Below, piece after piece: positions 45,588-57,201 of a DNA stretch of 64,000 bases. The DNA comes from Oreohelix idahoensis (Eukaryota; Mollusca; Gastropoda; Stylommatophora; Oreohelicidae): NCBI GenBank assembly GCA_024509875.1, contig JAMPIV010013754.1, positions 62,001 through 126,000 of the forward strand, written 5' to 3'. Position 1 is the stretch's first letter; each line of letters starts with the position of its first letter. A program made the position numbers and the translations under genes. Under the pieces are notes generated by a model. That model was not told the origin of the DNA. It was given only the letters and a program-made list of their open reading frames with translations, and searched no databases.

Positions 45588-46610
45588 CATGATGCAGCAC
45601 AGAAAAAAGGCAACTATAAAACACGTGACTTCACTGCGACCACACAAAATATGACAGAACAGTAAATAAATTCACTATTTCGGAATTACCATGGTAACAG
45701 AACAAGATATTTTTTGTTTGACTTGTGCAAGCGGTAATGGCCCAGATTTAGCAGACACAAATTCACTTCGTGTAGCCACAAATACAAAACCCGTATCTAC
45801 GTATTGTAAGACTAAACATTCCTACATTGTATAAACAGATCAAAGCTGTGTCTGTGGGAAGCCAAATACGCGCTCTGGCCACAGATCTGTTGATTTGACA
45901 CACATGCGTTGTTTAGTTAACGAGTAAGGAAAATATGCCTTGTACGAGGATAGCGCCGATTGCTATACGGTAATTGTGTAGAATTATCACGTGATTATGT
46001 TTGAGGAACCAATAGCTGAGCATCATCTGCGGGAATATTCAGGCCACAAACCTATGGGTGCCTGATCATATGAGATCCATCAAATAATGGCGGCAATATT
46101 CAACCAGGTTTTCCTTTCTTTTATCTCACGAGGACAGTTCGCGTCTGCTCCGGTATGACATACACATCTTCGTTTATATCAGCTGACGAATGTCATCTGT
46201 CTCTTCACGACTTCCTGTTGCCAGTGCTTTCGTAATATTTAAAAAAAAAAATTATTTTGTGCCGATAATATATTTTTAACATAACATGGTTTACTTAAAA
46301 TGTCGTGTCGATCACGATTCATCACAACCTTCGACCCCAGTGATGTTTATCCGTCAGTTTAATATTTCACAATTACTATTTTGTGAACGTCCTTTCTACA
46401 CCTGTTGATCTGCCGCTATCTGTCGCGTGATTTCCATCAGTTCCCACTCACGTGATCTTGTCACATCACTTTTATCCTTCTACTGTGAGCAAGCGCCTGT
46501 TTATTACTGTCTGTAACCTCTTGACTATAATTCTTTGCTGATTAAGGATGGTTGGTCACGGGCCTGGCTAGCTCATAGAATTGCTAGCGAATTATTGTAG
46601 AAGTCTGAAG
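45588..46610. other. no gene recognised
   Basis: I see only short chance frames. Confidence 0.5.
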
Positions 46611-46955
46611 TTCTGACAGGATCACCAGTGTCAACATATCCAGGTAAATATGAATAGAACAAATCTTCTGACAGGATCACCAGTGTGAACATATCCAGGT
46701 AAATATGAATAGAACAAATCTTCTGACGGGGTCACCAGTATGAAAATATCCAGGTAAATATGAAAAGAACAATTTTCTCAAAGGACCAACCGTGTGTGAG
46801 TATAGAAATATCCAGGCAAATATGTACAGAAACATGTAGTGGCCGGACCACTGGTGCCCATATAGAAATATCCAGGCAACTATGAACAGAAAAATGTTAT
46901 GGCAGGATGACCGTGTGAATATAGAAATACCCAGGCAAATACGAATAGATCACGT
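46611..46955. repeat. diverged ~57-66-bp tandem repeat, 6 copies
   Basis: Units share atatccaggtaaatatgaat and (a/c)aggat(c/g)acc. Left copies are closer to each other than to the right ones. Confidence 0.85.
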
Positions 46956-47192
46956 GGTGTGGAAATGAGGTAGGACGTGGGTAGCATGCACACCCAGGAA
47001 GTTACCTGACAGCATGGAACGACAGTCCGTCTTCTGGAGTCCATGACAACAAAGAATCTCTACAGCATGTGGTGAAAACAGCTCGAAATACTCAAGACAC
47101 CTGCGGCAGACGTGCAAGTGCTCGCGTTACGATCTCAGCGCCACAGTATGACCCATGTTCGTAACTAAACAAAAATTGGGTGGGGGCGGAAA

Positions 47193-47206
47193 GGGGGGGG
47201 GGGGGG
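47193..47206. repeat. poly-G run
   Basis: Fourteen G in a row. Confidence 0.9.
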
Positions 47207-47382
47207 TGTTTGTCGTTTCTTAGTTCTTGTTTTAGAGATAACTTTTCAATGTCACGTGATACGCATTGCTTTCCCTGTAGACGCCATTGTATGTTTCCAA
47301 AAATTTAGATTTTTGTTGTAAAGTTTGCGTGTCATATTAGAAAAGAAAACCTGAAGTGAGATATGATCAAATTATATTAAAT

Positions 47383-48112
47383 AAGTTTTATTCACGAATG
47401 CTCGTGCGCTGAAGTACAAACTAATGTAACACATCAAATTATATGTGTAGCCTGATATATTGACAGAAATCAAGAAGAGAATAGGAATGGCCAAAGCTAC
47501 ATTCAACAACATGAAACATATACTGACATCCAAACAGTTATCTCATAAATTAAAACTGAGAATCATATAGTGTTATATATATTCTGCATTTCTGTATGGT
47601 GCAGAAACATGGACGATGAATAAGCATTTGGAAGAAAGAATTGAGGCTCTTGAAATGTGGATATATAGAAGAATGGGGCGTATCTCATGGAAAGAGATGA
47701 AAACAAATAAGGAGGTCCTAGAAAATCTAGGTATGAAAAGAGAACTAATGAGAGAGGTCAAAGTTCGGCAGCTAAAATACTTTGGCCACATAAAAAGGCA
47801 TAACACCTTGCAGAAGACCATAACAGAAGGGAGAGTTGAAGGCAAACGTGCAAGGGGAAGACAGCGCTATAAGTGGGAAGATAACATCAAGAGATGGACA
47901 GGAAAGAGTCTATCAGAGTGCACCACCAAGTCAAGAGACAGAAGACGTTGGAGATCCATTACAGCCAACCTTCGTTGTGGAGATGGCAGCTGATGATGAT
48001 GATGATATATTTTTAATACTGTTTTACTTTCTGGAGGTGCGATCTTACATTTTAAAACAAGTTTTGTTCACGAATTCTCGTGCGCTGAAGTACAAACTAA
48101 TGTAACACATCA
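47383..48112. repeat. 53-bp direct repeats flanking a LINE tail
   Basis: ctcgtgcgctgaagtacaaa plus flanks is present at 47383-47435 and 48060-48112 with two differences. The LINE at 47462-48003 lies between them, outside of its own 8-bp duplication, so the repeats predate or are independent of that insertion. Confidence 0.85.
47462..48003 (+). mobile_element. RTE-like LINE tail with (GAT)n end and 8-bp TSD
   Basis: It encodes EIKKRIGMAKATFNNMKHIL, then after a stop at about 47568 FLYGAETWTMNKHLEERIEA, MWIYRRMGRISWKEMKTNKE, VRQLKYFGHIKRHNTLQKTI, GKRARGRQRYKWEDNIKRWT and RDRRRWRSITANL. This is the typical RTE/BovB-type RT C-terminus, followed by (GAT)n. gatatatt flanks it at 47454-47461 and 48004-48011, although part of that motif could come from the GAT tail. 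The catalytic RT is absent. Confidence 0.8.
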
Positions 48113-48521
48113 CTAATGACGTAAGCAAATAATGTGGTGTATCACCTCTAAGACAACATGAAACGTTGGCATCAGGTATCCGAATCTTTTTTCTGTGGAG
48201 TTATTTACTCACACCTAAGACCCACACGCACGCCACACATATTAAGACAGGTTTCTATACAACCAACATCGACCGGGCCGGTTCACTTTCGATGACCAAA
48301 TATTCAATAACACATCGGCCAATCTAGCATTCCCCCACGTCAACTCATTTAACAGATCTCTCCTTTTCTTTGGGTAGGGTGCCGATGGGCGTTCTGGCGA
48401 TAAACGATTCAAAAGAATCAGAATAATAACACCACAGGGAATAAGAAAATAATTCCTACATAAAAAAAAAAAAAAAACGGCGTACCAATAATTCAGCACT
48501 GTAAAAATACAATCAACAAAA
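48113..48521. other. no gene recognised
   Basis: The minus-strand frame at 48242-48499 shows no known domain. Confidence 0.5.
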
Positions 48522-49815
48522 CACTAGACAGAATAGTCAACACTAAATAAAAAGACATATTAAATAGATGGTACTAGTTTAACAAATGAACTAACACGAA
48601 CTACGAACACTAGACAGAATAGTCAACACTAAATAAAAAGACATTTTAAATAAATGGTACTAGTTTAACAAATGAACTAACACGAACTACGAAAACTAGA
48701 CAGAATAGTCAACACTAGATAAAAAGACATTTTAAATAAATGGTACTAGTTTAACAAATGAACTAACACGAACTACGAAAACTAGACAGAATAGTCAACA
48801 CTAAATAAAAAGACATTTTAAATAAATGGTACTAGTTTAACAAATGAACTAACACGAACTACGAAAACTAGACAGAATAGTCAACACTAAATAAAAAGAC
48901 ATTTTAAATAAATGGTACTAGTTTAACAAATGAACTAACACGAACTACGAAAACTAGACAGAATAGTCAACACTAAATAAAAAGACATATTAAATAGATG
49001 GTACTAGTTTAACAAATGAACTAACACGAACTACGAAAACTAGACAGAATAGTCAACACTAGATAAAAAGACATTTTAAATAAATGGTACTAGTTTAACA
49101 AATGAACTAACACGAACTACGAAAACTAGACAGAATAGTCAACACTAAATAAAAAGACATTTTAAATAAATGGTACTAGTTTAACAAATGAACTAACACG
49201 AACTACGAAAACTAGACAGAATAGTCAACACTAAATAAAAAGACATTTTAAATAAATGGTACTAGTTTAACAAATGAACTAACACGAACTACGAAAACTA
49301 GACAGAATAGTCAACACTAAATAAAAAGACATTTTAAATAAATGGTACTAGTTTAACAAATGAACTAGCACGAACTACGAACACTAGACAGAATAGTCAA
49401 CACTAGATAAAAAGACATTTTAAATAAATGGTACTAGTTTAACAAATGAACTAACACGAACTACGAAAACTAGACAGAATAGTCAACACTAAATAAAAAG
49501 ACATTTTAAATAAATGGTACTAGTTTAACAAATGAACTAACACGAACTACAAAAACTAGACAGAATAGTCAACACTAAATAAAAAGACATTTTAAATAAA
49601 TGGTACTAGTTTAACAAATGAACTAGCACGAACTACGAACACTAGACAGAATAGTCAACACTAGATAAAAAGACATTTTAAATAAATGGTACTAGTTTAA
49701 CAAATGAACTAACACGAACTACGAAAACTAGACAGAATAGTCAACACTAAATAAAAAGACATTTTAAATAAATGGTACTAGTTTAACAAATGAACTAACA
49801 CGAACTACGAACACT
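48522..49815. repeat. 86-bp tandem array, about 15 copies
   Basis: Highly homogeneous units starting actagacagaatagtcaaca, with period 86. Differences such as ctaaataa/ctagataa and aacactag/aaaactag occur in several units in a way that suggests multi-unit duplications. Both strands carry stops, so there is no coding potential. Confidence 0.97.
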
Positions 49816-49890
49816 AGACGAATACTAGACAGACAACACTAGACAGACAACACTAGACAGACAACACTAGACAGACAACACTAGACAGAC
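49816..49890. repeat. 14-bp tandem repeat, 5 copies
   Basis: actagacagacaac repeats. It looks like a second expansion seeded by the first bases of the 86-bp unit. Confidence 0.9.
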
Positions 49891-50109
49891 AACACTAGAT
49901 ATCGTGGGTATTTGCTTGTTTTTTTGTAGGATCATCTTCATTGCACATGGACATCTCCATCAGTACTCCGATCTCCTTCTTAAGATCACACCACAAGGAC
50001 GATCTCAGCACAGTGCACGAACTCCGTAGCACCGGCGAGAATCCTAATGTGTGTATATAGGAATCACACATTCTATAACTATTTTTTGTGGTGGGTAGGT
50101 TCTAATTTT

Positions 50110-50430
50110 TAAAAAAATTTCCAGGGCAGCGGCCGTGTGGCCTACTATTTACGATTTCCAACTGCTGTGGGATTTTTAACGTGTGCAACTTGCACACGAG
50201 ACCTCCTATTTTTTCGCCCTTATCCGAGAAGGCTAGGCATCTGATCTCACTACCCAGGAGATATCACTACCCAGGAGATCTCACTACCCAGGAGATCTCA
50301 CTACCCAGGAGACAAGGGGAGAGTATGACATCATTAGGACCACTGGTTATGACAACAATATGTCCATAAATGATACTCTCTAAACTGGGAATCGAAACCG
50401 GTACCTCTAAAATACGAGGCGGATACCATA
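50110..50430 (-). repeat. tRNA-derived SINE (minus strand) with 17-bp repeat
   Basis: The reverse complement has ggtatccgcctcgtatttta, a GGTTTCGATTCCC B-box-like motif and, downstream, gttaaaaatcccacagcagt, a motif of common invertebrate SINE bodies. At 50245-50310 ctacccaggagatctca is repeated four times. Confidence 0.55.
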
Positions 50431-50479
50431 GTGGTATTTATTATTCCCTACATAATAATTTTATCCAAGGCTGTCACGT

Positions 50480-50850
50480 ACAATGTACCAATCCCGCCAT
50501 TTTTTCGGGAAAATAAGGAACCGGCAAAAGTGCACTGTGACAGCTGAACATTCTGTTTCCTTGGCCGTTAAAAGAGCGCGAACGCCTTTCAATATCTTCG
50601 TGGTAAAAGGTAAAGGATCCCGTTACACGCCCATTGAGGCATATTGGGAATATGGTGTTAGGCCCATATTTTCTTGACCGTCGGCACACTAGGGGTCATG
50701 TGGGCAGCATCACGCCTGCCGCCTTAACCTTCCCAGAGTTGCTCTGGTACCCATTTGGGGCTGGGTCGACCCAGGAGCCGTTTGCGGCCTAAAAAAATCC
50801 CACCTCATCTGGGGATCGAACCATAGACCACTGAGCTAATCTTCGTGGTG
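50480..50850 (-). repeat. tRNA-derived SINE (minus strand)
   Basis: The reverse complement reads TTAGCTCAGTGG (A box) and GGTTCGATCCC (B box) only about 15 bases apart, so the tRNA middle is deleted. The body continues aaatgggtaccagagcaact and ggttaaggcggcag. It cannot be a tRNA gene. Confidence 0.65.
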
Positions 50851-50855
50851 CACTG

Positions 50856-51920
50856 ACCTTAAGTCATGATAAGTTTGACTACAAAGATCCACTGACCATA
50901 AGTCATGATAAGTTTGACTACAAAGATCCACTGACCATAAGTCATGATAAGTTTGACTACAAAGATCCACTGACCATAAGTCATGATAAGTTTGACTACA
51001 AAGATCCACTGACCAAAGTCATGATAAGTTTGACTACAAAGATCCATTGACCATAAGTCATGATAAGTTTGACTACAAAGATCCATTGACCACCAGTCAT
51101 GATGAGTTTGACCACAAAGATCCACTGATCATAAGTCATTAGTTTGACTACAAAGATCCACTGACCATAAGTCATGATAAGTTTGACTGCAAAGATCCAC
51201 TGACTATAAGTCATAAGTATGACTACAAAGATCCACTGACCATAAGTTTGATTACAAAGATGACCATAAGTCATGATAGGGTTGACTACAAAGATCCATT
51301 GACCATAAGTCATTATAAGTTTGACTACAAAGATCCACTGACCATAAGTCATGATAAGTTTGACTACAAAGATCCATTGACCATAAGTCATGATACGTTT
51401 GACTACAAAGATCCAATGACCATGTCATGATACATTTGACTACAAAGATCCACTGATTATAAGTCATGATGAGTTTGACTACAAAGATCCATTGACCATA
51501 AGTCGTGATACCTTTGACTACAAAGATCCAATGACCATGTCATGATACATTTGACTACAAAGATCCACTGACTATAAGTCATGATGAGTTTGACTACAAA
51601 GATCCATTGACCGTAAGTCATGATAAGTTTGACTACAAAGCTCCATTGACGATAAGTCATGATAAGTTTGACTACAAAGATCCATTGACGATAAGTCATG
51701 ATAAGTTTGATTACAAAGATCCATTGACCATAAGTCATGATAAGCTTGACTACAAAGATCCACTAACCATAAGTCATGATAATATTGGCTATAAAGGTCC
51801 ACTGACCATAAGTCATGATACATTTGAGTACAAAGATCTACTAACCATAAATCATGATAAGTTTGACTAAAAAGATCCATTGACTATAAGTCATGATATA
51901 TTGGCTACAAAGGTCCACTG
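50856..51920. repeat. 39-bp tandem array, about 27 copies
   Basis: Units ccataagtcatgataagttt plus gactacaaagatccactga. The period is 13 codons, so long frames stay open on both strands (DYKDPLTISHDKF on plus, MDLCSQTYHDLWS on minus). Several units are shortened, which breaks the frames. I see no start context or domain and treat it as a minisatellite. Confidence 0.95.
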
Positions 51921-52762
51921 AAGTTGAAATGGCGGTTCCTGTCGTCAGATGTTGACACAAAATGTTAGGTGGGTGTTAAGGAATAAAGTTAATATGTCTT
52001 AGTATATTGCCACACGCAGGCATATAGCCATTGTTATTTGAGGAGATACGTCTATTTGTTGTAACGCATGTTTTGCACGATCTTTAACTTGTATTGAACG
52101 CCGTATACTTTGATACGTCACCGGTTGTCAATGACGTAAAGCGGTGGCGCTAATTTATTCTAATGGCTAATATTCTGGGCCTTTCGTATGTTTCATTCGT
52201 CCAAGGAAGACGTATTTTTCGAGCTCCCGGAGTTATGGTGAAATTGAGTAATTTTTATGTGGCACTGTTATATTCTCGAAGGCCGCCACTTGTTTTCAAC
52301 GATCGTTAGGATGGTACCGAACTTATGAAGAAGTTCCGCACCTTACAGAGAAGTATTTTTATTCAAGAAACATAATTCACGTTTGTGGTCGCATTACTTG
52401 GGTGTCCGTGATTTGCACGCACCTCTTAGTCAGAGCGGCCAGAACTGAATAGAGAAGACGAAGATATATATATATATATGATTTCAACATGCATGCTTAT
52501 TGACTTATGGGCTGACCACATTTATTGAGGAGACAGATGTTGAAGATTCTCCATTGCTTGTATCGTGAAGGAATTTAATAAATATGTAATACATGTATAT
52601 TGTGGACCTACCAACTGCGGACTTGAGTTGTTCTGCCAGTATCGTGTCCTGTATGACCAAACCCTAATGCATTCGACAACACTGCACGATGAACTCTTTA
52701 AGATAAACATCTACACACATTCTAAAAGAAACAACAGTCGTAACAGCACATCCTGTTGTTAG
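51921..52762. other. no gene recognised
   Basis: A short (AT)n run is at 52464-52479. The small frames at 52565-52762 have no domain. Confidence 0.5.
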
Positions 52763-53019
52763 ATGCTGACACCTGGCAAATACAATATACATGGAAATGA
52801 AAAGGCAGATAAACGTGCCAAAGAAGGAGGAAGGAAAACCCAACCAGAAAACAGGGCTACATATGAAGAGATAAAAACAATAATCAGAAATAATTATAGA
52901 GATCAGCGGCACAAGGAACACCCAGACTCTGATACTGCAGAACCATAGAGATAAGCGGCACAAGGAACACCCAGACTCTGATACTGCAGAACCATAGAGA
53001 TAAGCGGCACAAGGAACAC
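52763..53019 (+). pseudogene. LINE RNase H C-terminus, left part (split by LTR element)
   Basis: Reads NIHGNEKADKRAKEGGRK, the last RNase H motif (G-N-E-x-A-D) of an RNase-H-bearing LINE, then RATYEEIKTIIRNNYRDQRH and KEHPDSDTAEP. From 52895 a 48-bp (16-codon) segment is tandemly repeated, with in-frame stops (gataagcggcacaaggaaca unit). The LTR retrotransposon interrupts it at 53019/62295, and the protein resumes at 62295. Confidence 0.75.
52895..53019 (+). repeat. 48-bp tandem repeat from LINE coding DNA (continues at 62295-62372)
   Basis: About 2.5 copies are left and 1.5 copies right of the LTR element. Without the element they form one array of about four units. Confidence 0.9.
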
Positions 53020-53872
53020 TGTTACGGTATTTTATTGAAGTCGTCTGCTATGGTTGGCAGTGTGCTATTTCTACGGTCACAGCATTTAATATAATTTGAT
53101 GTTAAGAATTCACGGACTACTGAACGCTATGTACACGATCGATTTATGACGTGTTAGCGTTGATAGGTCACGCACCGTGACTTAGATACGAGACCCTTTT
53201 TTACGTTGACCGTCAAGCTGTGAAGACGCGTCCTATATCCGTCCAGTGTTGGGCATTGTATTGCCACATATATGTATATTTACTTCGAAGTACGGACTCA
53301 GGGTCAGTCCAAAGTTATGTGAATCAAATAAGATAATAAGGTTAGTATATAACCGACTTCAAGGAAAGATTATTAACCAGTCCATAATATTATATTCGTC
53401 AGACTCATACGCTCACTGTCGGCTGTTGGAATCCCCAACCGCGCGTGCATATAGCTATGCTGTTCTGTCTATACGTATTCATTTACTGGACACGGACTGA
53501 GAATATTATATGGATTCAAATGTACTCAATTGCAGATGTATGCTTGTAATGAATAATACTTGTGATGTGTTATCGTCAATAAATGTCGGACTTGTGGACT
53601 CGAATACTTGGACTTATCAAGTCAATATTATCCCATTGTTCACCAGTTCTAACCAGTACCCAGCATTCGTGTAATAGACAATAGAAGCACGATGATTCAA
53701 AGAATGAGTGAGAATTAAGGAATTAATAGACATGGCCAGACTTTGCAATAGTATTTATTAATTACAAGTTGGGCGTTGACATATCAAGGACAATGATAAT
53801 GCAACCATTAACAAATGGATCCTGCAACAAACTAAAACAACCCCAGCAACAACTGACTAACGCCCTTTAACA
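53020..53872 (+). repeat. 5' LTR (853 bp)
   Basis: Begins TGTTACGG and ends CTTTAACA. It differs from the 3' LTR by seven substitutions and one base in a T run, by my alignment by eye. Confidence 0.95.
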
Positions 53873-53874
53873 AC

Positions 53875-53892
53875 TGGTGGCCAGTGTGTTGG
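53875..53892 (+). promoter_or_regulatory. putative primer-binding site
   Basis: TGGTGGCCAGTGTGTTGG begins two bases after the LTR, with the TGG expected for pairing to a tRNA 3' CCA. I cannot name the tRNA. Confidence 0.5.
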
Positions 53893-54871
53893 GGAACGAA
53901 ATTTTTTCTTTCAAACAAAAAGTGACCGAAATCTCATTCATACGGACTAGAGCTGTTTACAATTACAAGACGCTCACGTGATTGCAAAAATATGACGCGA
54001 CACGCATAACTACCAAAGGTCAAATGTACGTCATCATTCTTTGAGTACTAGCTGAAAGTCAAGGCAGCAACCGTTTACACAGCCTCTTCAACAAATGGAA
54101 TGTATCAAGAAGTTTTTGCATTCGTATTTTTTTCTATCTTTTGACCTAGATTCAGTTCAATCTCGATTTGGTTCAATCCTTGACCTTTCAGTACTTCCGA
54201 TTTCTATGCTTAGTTTTGTAAAATCATTTTATTTGTGAAAATGTCACTTTTGTATCGTACTAATGTGTTGTAAAGCTTTAGTTAATCATTTGTATTGTTT
54301 TCATTAATCTCATAACCTAATGATATTACTATAAATTGATTTTAATATGTTTAATTAATTTGATTAAATTAGATGATGACTTCGATGATGTCATCACTTT
54401 GCAGTAGTAGTCCAAGACACTATTGAGGCATTTTATATATTATGACTAGAGCATAATAGCATAATATATATTTATTAATAACTATAAAATTTATGGTCTG
54501 CCTTGCGTAGGACATACATATCAGATATTAATTAGTACACTGTCCTAGTACTACAGTGTTTACTTGGCACATATAATTGATTAAATAGGGATTATACCCA
54601 TAATTATTTGTGGAGAATATTAGATGCATGATATAATTCAGCATCATAAATTTATAAAGGTATAATACATTGGTATAATGTAATGAGTGGAACATTATTG
54701 ATATAAATTATTTTGTTATAAAATATTTGTGGAATTTACAACTAATAATACAATAATATTATAGTTGTTGATATTGAGTTTTCATACATTGAGTAAGTAC
54801 AAATAACTACATAGATTCTATTGGTGATTACTATACATTAATGATTGAATACTTAAAAATTTAACGTCAAG
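53893..54871 (+). other. untranslated leader of the LTR element
   Basis: About 1 kb, AT-rich, with no frame or domain. It would contain packaging signals in such elements, but none can be identified. Confidence 0.5.
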
Positions 54872-56011
54872 ATGCTTACCTTAGACCATTTTATTAAAAA
54901 CGGGAAAGATTTTGGAAAAAAAGGAGAAGCTCTCGAAGCATACGCAGTGGCTGAACTTGAAAAATATAAAGAAGAACTAATCCGAGAAAAAGAAGAACTT
55001 AGACAAGAAGAAGAGACTAAAATGAAACGAGAGGAAATTATAAGGCAACAAGAAATGGAATTGGCACGTCTTAAGTTGGAAACTGCAAGATTACAGGTAC
55101 AAAGTGCTAATACGAGCCAGAATGATAATTCTCAAAATGGATCTTCATCCAATCAAAACAAACCTTATTATAACTTTAAATTACCACATTTTAAGTTGAA
55201 CTTCGACGACCTTTCATCATACCTGGCACGTTTTGAACAGGTATGCATAACAAATAACTTACCTAAACACGCATGGGCACTTAAACTAAATGAATTCTTA
55301 GATGGTGAACCATTAACTGCAGCTCAGAATGTTGATCCAACAATAGCTGGTGATTATGGCGCCATTAAATCATTATTATTACGGCGTTTCCATTTGGACG
55401 AAGAGGGGTGCAGATTACGTTTTAAGAGTATTTTACCAGATTCCAATAAAGACTTTACAGGTTTTATTGCGAATATACGCAATACTTTTAACAGATGGGT
55501 CAAATTGGCAGGTGTAAACAAATCATATGACAAACTAGTTGATTTGTTACTGAGGGATAAAGTGTTATCCTCTGTCAGCCCACCGTTCTTTGCTTATTTG
55601 CAAGAACGAAAACCATCTACGATTGATGATTTGGAAAAAATGGCAATAAATTATTGTACCGCCCATCCGAATGCGAGCATTTCTAACTCTCTAATAAGAG
55701 AACCTCTACCGGTGGCCTCCAGTATGTCATACCATGGTTATGACAAACCAAGAACACGCAGCGTAGATAGAAGTCGCTTCAAAGGAAGTTATAATGTTAA
55801 TTTTCATAAGGGGCAAAATAATTATAACAATAAGAGTGATTTTAATAGAGGAAGACCACAGAATAGGAATCAGTCACCTCAGTTTAGATACAACAATGGT
55901 CAACACAATGCAAATCATAATCGATCATACAACTCTAACACTAGTAATAGTTGGAATAACTATAATCAAGGCTCGAGACACCGAGATAACAGTAACCACA
56001 GGGGACAATGA
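54872..56011 (+). CDS. gag: gag capsid protein of the LTR retrotransposon
   Basis: An intact frame of 379 codons from an ATG following caag. Residues 20-90 are Glu/Lys-rich and likely coiled coil (EELIREKEELRQEEETKMKR). Residues 95-270 form the capsid region of gypsy-type gag (YNFKLPHFKLNFDDLSSYLA, ARFEQVCITNNLPKHAWALK, LLLRRFHLDEEGCRLRF, EKMAINYCTAHP). Residues 285-379 are Arg/Asn/Gly-rich, suited to RNA binding. No CCHC knuckle is present before the stop. The frame ends in TGA (56009-56011) but stays open in the same frame to about 56470, which could be readthrough or a simple mutation. Confidence 0.85.
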   Translation: MLTLDHFIKNGKDFGKKGEALEAYAVAELEKYKEELIREKEELRQEEETKMKREEIIRQQEMELARLKLETARLQVQSANTSQNDNSQNGSSSNQNKPYYNFKLPHFKLNFDDLSSYLARFEQVCITNNLPKHAWALKLNEFLDGEPLTAAQNVDPTIAGDYGAIKSLLLRRFHLDEEGCRLRFKSILPDSNKDFTGFIANIRNTFNRWVKLAGVNKSYDKLVDLLLRDKVLSSVSPPFFAYLQERKPSTIDDLEKMAINYCTAHPNASISNSLIREPLPVASSMSYHGYDKPRTRSVDRSRFKGSYNVNFHKGQNNYNNKSDFNRGRPQNRNQSPQFRYNNGQHNANHNRSYNSNTSNSWNNYNQGSRHRDNSNHRGQ

Positions 56012-56470
56012 AATAATCCCAATGATTATTCTCATCAGCGGTCTCAGTCTCATAGATCGTCTTATTATGATCACAATACAGGGGCGGCAGTTACTAATAG
56101 TACAACCCCAGAGGTTCCACATAGCGATAAAGTAATACAATCTTCTGCTACATGTCATGCGATGAATTATACTGTGGCAAATAGTTGCCCAGAATGTAAT
56201 CTTGTATTTCAGAAGGCAAAGGAGACTGTATTGAATTGCGGACACATCCTCCCAGAAGTTGGTCTAGCAGTTAATGATGGAACAGGCTCTCTTATATTTA
56301 ACAGAGGGATAGTAAATGGGTCTATCGTCTGTTTTGAGAGATTCCAGGTCCACAACTATTGGAGTTCGACAGTCACTGATCCATCCAAGTTGTGCAACAT
56401 GGGAATATGTCAGGTGTATGACATTTGGTGGAACTGTAGAATGCTACCCCACTGCTATAATACATGTTAA
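56012..56470 (+). pseudogene. gag-pol junction and aspartic protease, damaged
   Basis: In frame with gag after its TGA. A Cys-rich stretch (CHAMNYTVANSCPECNL, then NCGH) may replace a zinc knuckle. A protease-like region begins near 56290, and the active-site region lies at about 56335-56365 in a shifted frame. There the usual Asp-Thr-Gly appears as Asp-Ser-Arg. The frameshift and the altered active site indicate a non-functional enzyme in this copy. Confidence 0.6.
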
Positions 56471-57201
56471 CACACCTTTTTTTTACAGGTAATGTTAAGG
56501 TATACATGTTGAAAAATCCTATTGCAGATGGCAATGCTAACGACGTCATTGCAATGGCTACATTACGTGCCAAGAATCTTAATACATGTGGCACAGCAGT
56601 TTCAAATTTTAGTCTTTTTACTATTTCTGGAAAAGAGGAGAATGATGAGACTCTTCATCAAGGTAATAAAAAGGATAATATCGAAGTTAATATTGACACT
56701 ACATGCACACCAATTGTCACTCAAGTTGACAAGGTGATGCATACATCTTATGATGTCCCTGTACATACTTTGACCAAGGTCAATATTACAACTCCTGTGA
56801 ATGTGAGAAAATCATTTCGAGGCAGGTACGCCTTCCTTCGACATGATAATATCGCCAATTCAATTAATAAATCTTGGCGACAGAATCATATTGAAATTGA
56901 TTCTAAGAAATATACTGAATTGGGTTACGATGTGAATGACTCCACTAAAAAGAGAAATAATAGTGAGTTTAGTATGAACTTGAACTATAAATTACAGACT
57001 AAATCTGTCGGCAAAGTTTTTACTTTGCACAGCAAGGAAGTACCTATGAGATGCAGGAAACGTACTGCCTTAAATACTAATAGATATCGTCCTAATTTCA
57101 GTCATGATGATACTTCATCTAATAAAATTATTACGTTTATGAATAAAGGTAACTTTAATTCTCTGGATAAGACCAGATTCACAAATCGTCATTGTTCATA
57201 G
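56464..57201 (+). pseudogene. protease end plus long protease-RT linker
   Basis: It opens with FTGNVKVYMLKNPIADG, the usual segment at the end of this protease class. About 220 residues of polar, low-complexity linker follow (KVNITTPVNVRKSFRGRYAF, SINKSWRQNHIEIDSKKY, KRTALNTNRYRPNF) with no known domain. The frame stops at TAG (57199-57201) and continues in the same frame into the RRM-like domain. In ordinary gypsy elements RT would follow here. Confidence 0.6.

Noticed and set aside
48242..48499. Short minus-strand frame with a hydrophobic N-terminus
   Set aside because: Length and composition are compatible with chance, with no domain.
50800..50850. Functional tRNA gene on the minus strand
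   Set aside because: A and B boxes are only about 15 bases apart, there is no full cloverleaf, and SINE body follows.
50859..51880. Protein of 13-residue repeats on either strand
   Set aside because: The open frame follows from the 39-bp period. No start context, domain or conservation can be seen, and shortened units break it.
50856..51920. CRISPR array
   Set aside because: Units are contiguous tandem copies with no unique spacers, in a eukaryotic context. It is a minisatellite.
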